The translations under genes and the position numbers were made by a program. A DNA stretch of 27,661 nt from Polychytrium aggregatum (taxonomy: Eukaryota; Chytridiomycota; Chytridiomycetes; Polychytriales), in contig NW_026516514.1 of the NCBI RefSeq assembly GCF_025602895.1, positions 1 to 27,661 on the forward strand, read 5' to 3'. The notes beneath the pieces were generated by a model, which did no database searches, was not told the DNA's origin, and saw nothing but the letters and a program-made list of their open reading frames with translations. The number at the start of each line of letters is the position of its first letter. Positions within the stretch are counted from its first letter, which is position 1. Of the stretch, positions 22,228 through 27,661 are shown in pieces.

Positions 22228-22230
22228 GCC

Positions 22231-22237
22231 TTTTTTT
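22231..22237 (+). terminator. Pol III terminator of tRNA pair 6
   Basis: Seven T, 3 nt after the iMet gene. Confidence 0.8.
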
Positions 22238-23235
22238 GCTTCCATTTCCCGCTTCCCACTCTCCTTCCCGTGGTCCGTCATTTGTACTCTCATCCCAGTG
22301 TGCTGGCTCTTCTGTGGATCATCGTCATTTTTTGTTTTTTTTGTCCCCTCGCTTCGAGCCTTCTCTATCCACAACGAGCTGCTGTCCGGCGCCGTCCTGT
22401 GATGTTGGTACTGTCGTCTGCTGGTGTGCTTGTGGCCTCAATCTCGGCAAACTGCTCCGTCACCGCTTCGATCGTCAGCCTTCGAGTATTTCTCGATCTG
22501 CTCTCTACATCTCGTCGGCTTCATACCAACATCACGTCTATGCTTCACTCTTGGCAATTTTGATCCTGTCAGTTTGTTGGTCTGAGCTGCATGGCCCACG
22601 CGGCCCACTACGGCCTCGGGCAAGCAGCCGTGGATTCTGCGCCGTTGGGCTCTGTGCTCCGTCTCATCCCTTGCCTGTTTGGGCTGACCTGTCGGTGCTC
22701 CAATCCGCCTGTCGATCTTTGCCCTTCGTCGCTCTCCTCTGGCTGCCGTTGCTCGTCCCTCCGACACCCGCTCCAGCCTGCTGGCCTTTCAATCTGAAGC
22801 AGATTTGGTCGGTACGCAATCGCTTTTGGCCCATTGGATCGACCCTTTGTCTTAGCCAGATCGGCTGCCGTTGCCAACTTTCACTGTCCAAATCCCCGGC
22901 CTTGCCCAGTTTATTCGAGCCGGCATCTCCGACATGGAGTCGCTCTCGCATCGACCCATTCTCTCTGGTTTGGCCTTTACACTTGCATATCTGTATCCTT
23001 GTGGTCATATCCTCTCGTCTTTATTCAACCGCGACCATGTCGATTGAGTCCCAATCTCACCCAAACATCATCGGTCTGGTGGCTATCCTGTAGCAATCAC
23101 CTCGCCGTGTGCCGAGCTCTTCGGTCATCCCTGTCCTGCTTTCTCTGACCGCTTCTCCTGCCAAAGACTTGTCCCTGTGTCTCAGCGCTCTCATCTGCAC
23201 TTCCAAAATCGATCTTGCTCCCAACAGTGGTCATA
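22238..23235. promoter_or_regulatory. region upstream of the complete TOPORS-like gene
   Basis: Pyrimidine-rich DNA between the tRNA terminator and the ATG at 23236. Long frames here begin inside tRNA genes and are shifted relative to the left arm, so I treat the region as promoter and leader. The first ~150 bp also recurs beside pairs 3 and 4. Confidence 0.4.
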
Positions 23236-24684
23236 ATGTCGGGCTCGCCATCCATATCTCCATCTCCATCTCCATCTCCATCTCCATCCATATCTCCATC
23301 TCCATCTCCATCCATATCTCCATCCATATCTCCATCTCCGTCTGCATCTCCGTCGTCAGAGTCGAGGCCCTTGTATCCCAGCACCTCTCCTCCGATTCCC
23401 TTGCTCCACACCCTTCCCCGACAGTATGCCTCCCTGCTGCCCTCCCTTGATTCGTCCGACTCCTCCGCTCACACAGCGGAAATTCCAATGATCGAAGTCC
23501 CCAATGCCTCACCTTCATTTCCTGCCGAATGTCCCATTTGTCTTCATCCGGTTGACAATTTGGCCTTTGTCGATCCCTGCTTTCGTAAGTGTTTTTCCGT
23601 CTCATTCATGACTGTCTTTTGGCTTCATCTGTTTAACCCTCCGTGTTCTCAGATTCATTCTGCTATTTCTGCATCGTCACTTGGGCCCGACGAACGCCGC
23701 GCTGTTGCCCCCTCTGCAAGCAGAGTATTGTGGCTATTCTCTACAACATCCAGTCCTCTAGTTCCTATCTTCGGGTGCGTCAACTCGCAACTTCTGTGGA
23801 TCAGTCATATCTGTGTTCTTTCGTGTGCTTCATTTCTCACAACTCTCTCCCCACTTCAGCAAGTCTTTCCGGATCTGGAACGTCCACGCATTCGATCTTC
23901 TCCTTATCGGCCACGACGTCCTCCTATTGGCCGTTCGCATGCATTCCCTCCGACCCTCATCAATGGCCAGTCGTCCATCAACGACCCGTCATGCTATCGA
24001 CGACGCATATATGACGATAAAGAGATGGCTCCACCCGACATCATATCCGCGACGGGTCGCAAGCTTCGCGACTCGAGTATGTGCTCATCACCCTGTCCTC
24101 GTCGCTGTCTTCCGCCGATGTTCTTATTGTTGGAAACATTCTCCGATTTTATGACTCATTTAGCCCCCAAGGCTTTGGAGAAGTCGCCTCCGCTCCTTGC
24201 CCGACTCAGACCGTGGATTCGGCGGGACTTGAAGATTCTCCTCGAATCGGAAAGCGTCGATTTTGTTACCGAGCTTGTGCTTGGAATAATCAAAGCGTAG
24301 GTTCCGTGTGAGCATGACGCTCTACCATCGTCGTTTTCCTCGGAACAAATCATTCAATTCTTCTGTGTCCAGGCATTCCATCGAATCATCTGCATCGCTC
24401 GACGCCCTTCGTCCCTTTCTCCATGATGCCGCTCCAATCTTTATGCGCGAGCTCCAGCTCTTCGCGAGCTCACCCTTTGACATGAAGGCTCACGACGATT
24501 TGCGCAAAGCGATTCGACAAGCCAGTTGCTCCTCAGACCAGTCTGTAAGTGCCGCCTCGCCGCTCGGTTTCAGAGTCCGTGTTGCTTCGGACTGAAGATG
24601 ATGCCCCTCTCATCCAACTGATCCTGTCCCACTTTCTAGTCCCGTCTCGAGAGCCTTGGTGTCCCGTCGAGTTCTCCGAGTTGA
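23236..24684 (+). CDS. TOPORS-like RING-finger E3 ligase
   Basis: A TOPORS relative, a nuclear E3 ligase family for ubiquitin (and SUMO) in animals. Exons are 23236-23584, 23653-23774, 23860-24076, 24164-24296, 24373-24544 and 24640-24684, all in frame, giving 345 residues. Residues 2 to about 50 are Ser/Pro repeats from a hexamer array. The C3HC4 RING spans C99-C138: CPIC, then C115, H117, C120, C123, C135 and C138, with CPLCK as in TOPORS. The C-terminal half has TOPORS-like blocks, including RLRPWIRRDL and LRPFLHDAAPIFMREL followed by FASSPFDM. The third intron is divisible by three, so retention cannot be excluded. The last intron has a second possible acceptor at about 24572. The protein is much shorter than animal TOPORS and lacks the long Arg/Ser tail. 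The inverted repeat ends after codon 66, so the promoter and N-terminus are duplicated at 858-1103. Confidence 0.87.
23250..23352 (+). repeat. hexanucleotide minisatellite in RING-gene exon 1
   Basis: A CCATCT/CCATAT array codes for alternating Ser-Pro and Ser-Ile. It has the same unit order as the left copy. Confidence 0.85.
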
Positions 24685-24944
24685 CCAGCGAAGGCCACAG
24701 CCATCGTCGTCCATAGATCCTTGGGGCCCTTGCCTCCAATGACTCCGGCTCTCATCTCCAGATCACCAACTTGCACCCGCCGCCTTGTCACACGTAGATT
24801 TTTTTTTTCTGGCTGCCCCAACCCGCCTCTGTCCTGGCGGTTTTCGCCCTCATCGCGCTGCTATATCAGCAGCCGTCTTCGTCGTTGCCCCCCCTCGAGT
24901 CTGCGTCGCTCGCTGCTTGTAACCGGCTTCGTAAAATATCTCAC

Positions 24945-26559
24945 ATGGAAGCTTACCTCGTCGATGCCCAGGAGTGGGCCCATCAATCTGTCCGCTACTT
25001 GACCAGCAAGGCTCCCGTTGATCTCTTCATCGATCTGGGCAGGGCGGTCGACCGTATCGCGCTTCCGGCACTCAAACCTGTCGATGACTGGCTCAACAGG
25101 GCCGGATCAGCCATTGCACCCCAGGGACTCCCCTATTTCCTGAAGTTGTTTCGATCCCGTTTCTCCGTCCATGCCAAGTACCTTCCTCTCAAGAGCGCCT
25201 CGCTCGTCCTGGTCGCCGTGCTCCTCTACTTCCTTATCGTCATGATCGGTGTCCTTGTGATGAAGCTGCTGCCAAAATTCCAGGCTCAATCGTTGATGCT
25301 CGCCCATAACCTGTTCTTGCTCACTCTGAGCGCATACATGGGCTACGGTATCATCACCGAGGCCTTCAAGCATGGTTACAGCCTGTTTTACAATGCCCCT
25401 GATGAATCTTCGGCTGGCCGACAGGTATGTGCGCCACTTGCCAAGCGGTGTACTTTTGGGAACTTGTATCCAACCGCCGGCCCTTGAATCTGTAGGCATC
25501 CGGAGTTTGATGGATCACATTCGGCGATCTTGATACGATCGAATCTAACACGAGCGCACCCACTCTCGACAGATGGCCAAGTTCATTTGGCTGTAGGTAT
25601 CTTTGGTGGCTGTCCCGACTTTTTGTGGCGTGCTCCCCCGGCTAACAGCGTGTGCTCCCCAGGTTCTATTTCTCCAAAGTATTCGAGTTTATCGACACAG
25701 TAAGGGCAACATCGGTCTGCGCTGTAGCCGTGTGCCAAGAGAATCCCTTTGCTGCTTAGCTAACTGCCTGCCTGCTGTCATTGGCTCGGAATTTGCGCTA
25801 GTTCATCATGGTCCTCAAGAAGAACAATCGCCAAATCTCCTTTCTGCATGTCTATCACCATTCCACCATCTTTATCATCTGGTGGCTTGCCGTTCTCCTC
25901 CAGCCAACGGGGTCATGTAAGCCCGCTCTCAGTTGTTCTCTTTGCGCCTGTCCTGTCGGGCAGAACTTGCATGGTCTATGGATCGCTATCATGGGCTATC
26001 GTGATCTGCAGCGGCGTCTCACTGATCGGTTACTTGCATTTTTTTGACAGCGTACTTCTCGGCCGCCTACAACTCCCTGATCCATGTTGTGATGTTGGTC
26101 GACGTTCCTCGCCTGTTGATGCTCCGTCCGACTCGCTGACTGCCTATGTACATCTGTCTACGTCCGAGTTACTGATACGATGAGCACTCACCTTTCCGAC
26201 TTAGGTACGGATACTACTTCCTCTCCGGAATCGGCGTCAAGTCAGTCTCGCTTATCAAACGATACATCACCGTGATGCAGATGACTCAGTTCACCCTGAT
26301 GATGATCCAGTCGATTGTTATCATGTACCACACTTTCCCTCAAATCGTGGATCTGGCCAGCTGGACCATCCGCCACACCCGGGACCAGTTCAAAGCCGAT
26401 CCTCGAGTCGACATCAGCTTCTGGCTGGCGGCCCTGTTGTGCGTGTACATGTGGTCGATGCTGGGCCTGTTTGGCAACTTTTTCATCCAAGAAGGCAAAC
26501 GCCAACGAGCTCTTCGTGGTCAGGCCAAACATCAGGCAAAGACCAAGAAGACCAAGTAA
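24945..26559 (+). CDS. ELO-family very-long-chain/PUFA fatty acid elongase
   Basis: The 3-ketoacyl-CoA synthase of the ER fatty-acid elongation cycle, condensing malonyl-CoA with a long acyl-CoA. Exons are 24945-25424, 25573-25592 (20 nt), 25663-25699, 25802-25916, 26051-26093 and 26205-26559, all in frame, giving 349 residues. Family motifs appear in order: SKVFEFIDT, the histidine box FLHVYHHST preceded by KKNNRQIS, NSLIHVVMYGYY and MQMTQF, with several hydrophobic membrane segments from about residue 85. The C-terminus is lysine-rich and ends KKTK, a dilysine ER-retrieval signal. The N-terminal ~80 residues before the first membrane segment are longer than in many ELO proteins. The start is the first ATG of the open exon. 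Substrate chain length cannot be read from the sequence. It lies 260 bp downstream of the RING gene on the same strand and outside the repeat. Confidence 0.93.
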
Positions 26560-27661
26560 GCACTGGCGATAGACGGCTCCTCCAAGCTCTACCAAAGCCT
26601 TTCGTCTGGGAGCTTCGCCTTGCTGAAGGCCAAGAAAAATATCAATCCGCTGGCGTCTAATGGCCAGCCGTATGACTGCTTTCGGCTGCGGCTCGAATCT
26701 GTTTTGTGAACGGCGGCGCTGTTGAATACACTGGCAATCACGGACCACCCTGAGATCATATTTCTCCGATGGCGTTCCATCACAGCGCCGTGCCATGCCC
26801 GCCTGTGCGGTGGAGTATGGTGGGTATGTTGCGTAGAGGCGACTGAGCCCCCGATCCCCCTCAGTGGTGCCCTCAATGCGCTGATTGCTGGCACGTTGTC
26901 GGGTATTGTCGGGTATTGTTGGTATTGCCGGTCTTTGGTGGTAAGTTCTGGAGCAGCGCGGGATGGATTTGCCGCTGCGGATGACGGTGTGCTCTTCGAG
27001 TCCGCCGAATGGGTTTTGTCCGCGAGCGGCCCCGGATTAAGGCGGCCTCGGGTTGGATGCCCTGCGGTTTCGGCTTGCACAATGTACACCCTGGTCCAGG
27101 AAACGGTTGGCCCATCGGCAGCGCAATACATCCTTTCATCGAAGCCAAGCCTGGTGTTTGCCGATGTACTGTGGGCTTGCTTGACAGTCGCCGCATGTGG
27201 CATGGTGTCGGTCCGATCGATATTGGTATGGGCAACTCACGAATCCGCTGCAGGTTCGGCTGGCAAAGCGATTGGGCCCTTGCGTTTGTTGGTCGTCTGT
27301 ATGGTCCTTGGTCAGCTGTCCTAACCAGCGGCCCACAGCCATCGGTCCTGGGTACTTGGATGCTCGTCGTTGCCTCTGCGTCGTTGTGGGTTCTTCGTCA
27401 ATGTTTTTTCTCCAAGGGAGCAGGCAAGTGTCGCCCGAAACCGAAACTGAACCTGAACCTGAACCGAGTCGAGCCGAGCCGAGCCGTCGCTCGTGAGTCC
27501 GTGGTGCTGATGCCACCAAATAACCGGCGATTTGAAACAATCCGACTGCCCGGCAGAGGTTGTCGTCATCCTCGAGGATATGGGCCTGCAGATCAGCTCG
27601 TATTCGGCTGTGGGGTTCCTCAAGAGATCGCGATTCATCCCGCTCGCAGCCTCCAGTCCTG
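26560..27661. other. 1.1 kb after the elongase, possible spliced membrane-protein gene, unassigned
   Basis: Plus-strand hydrophobic stretches could be exons of a membrane protein: ALNALIAGTLSGIVG (about 26870-26915), DVLWACLTVAACGMVSV (about 27160-27210) and TWMLVVASASLWVLR (about 27350-27395). Candidate junctions exist (GTAAGT at 26940, CAG at 27100), but I could not build a convincing chain or recognise a family. A minus-strand frame at 26589-27203 is open but low-complexity. Confidence 0.25.
27430..27490. repeat. short CGAAAC/TGAACC/GAGCC tandem tract
   Basis: Degenerate 5-6 bp repeats in a row, possibly within untranslated or low-complexity coding DNA. Confidence 0.5.

Noticed and set aside
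22107..23093. 328-codon plus-strand open frame (and its left-arm equivalent 1484-2233)
   Set aside because: It begins inside the tRNA genes, is shifted by a 2-bp indel between arms and has no recognisable domain.
26589..27203. 204-codon minus-strand frame after the elongase
   Set aside because: It is low-complexity with no domain and opposes a more hydrophobic, intron-bearing plus-strand pattern.

Overview
The window looks like nuclear DNA of a fungus, probably an early-diverging, chytrid-like one. Protein genes are split by many short GT-AG introns (mostly 65-170 bp). The families present are a TOPORS-like RING ligase, an ELO fatty-acid elongase and an adenylate-forming reductase. The RNA genes are eukaryotic tRNAs with Pol III T-tracts. 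The lineage call is inference; no marker gene fixes the species.

The layout is dominated by a giant imperfect inverted repeat. The left arm (906-10539) and right arm (15840-23433) are near-identical reverse complements around a unique 5.3-kb spacer (10540-15839). Each arm carries three tandem tRNA-Leu(AAG)/initiator tRNA-Met(CAT) pairs, a small unknown ORF with a TATA box inside a hairpin, a long AAT microsatellite and AT-rich intergenic DNA. The left arm is about 2.06 kb longer. It holds two direct repeats (A, 6334-6875; B, 8395-8935) flanking a segment with a 197-bp solo LTR that has a 5-bp target-site duplication. The right arm has a single hybrid repeat whose B-to-A switch maps to a 10-bp interval (17971-17980), the footprint of recombination between A and B.

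The spacer holds one gene, on the minus strand: a nine-exon adenylation / carrier-protein / thioester-reductase enzyme of 1109 residues in my model. It includes a 13-nt micro-exon and a GC-AG intron inside the core adenylation motif.

The outer edge of the repeat falls inside the first exon of the TOPORS-like gene. The right copy is complete (six exons, 345 residues). The left copy keeps the upstream region and 66 codons, then runs into unrelated DNA. To the right of the repeat are the rest of the TOPORS-like gene, the six-exon ELO elongase (349 residues) and 1.1 kb without an assignable gene. The first 0.9 kb also has no assignable gene.

Functionally the window combines translation RNAs (amplified Leu/iMet pairs), a nuclear ubiquitin/SUMO-type ligase, an ER lipid enzyme and a secondary-metabolism-type enzyme. 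Nothing suggests that the protein genes form one pathway; the link between them is structural.
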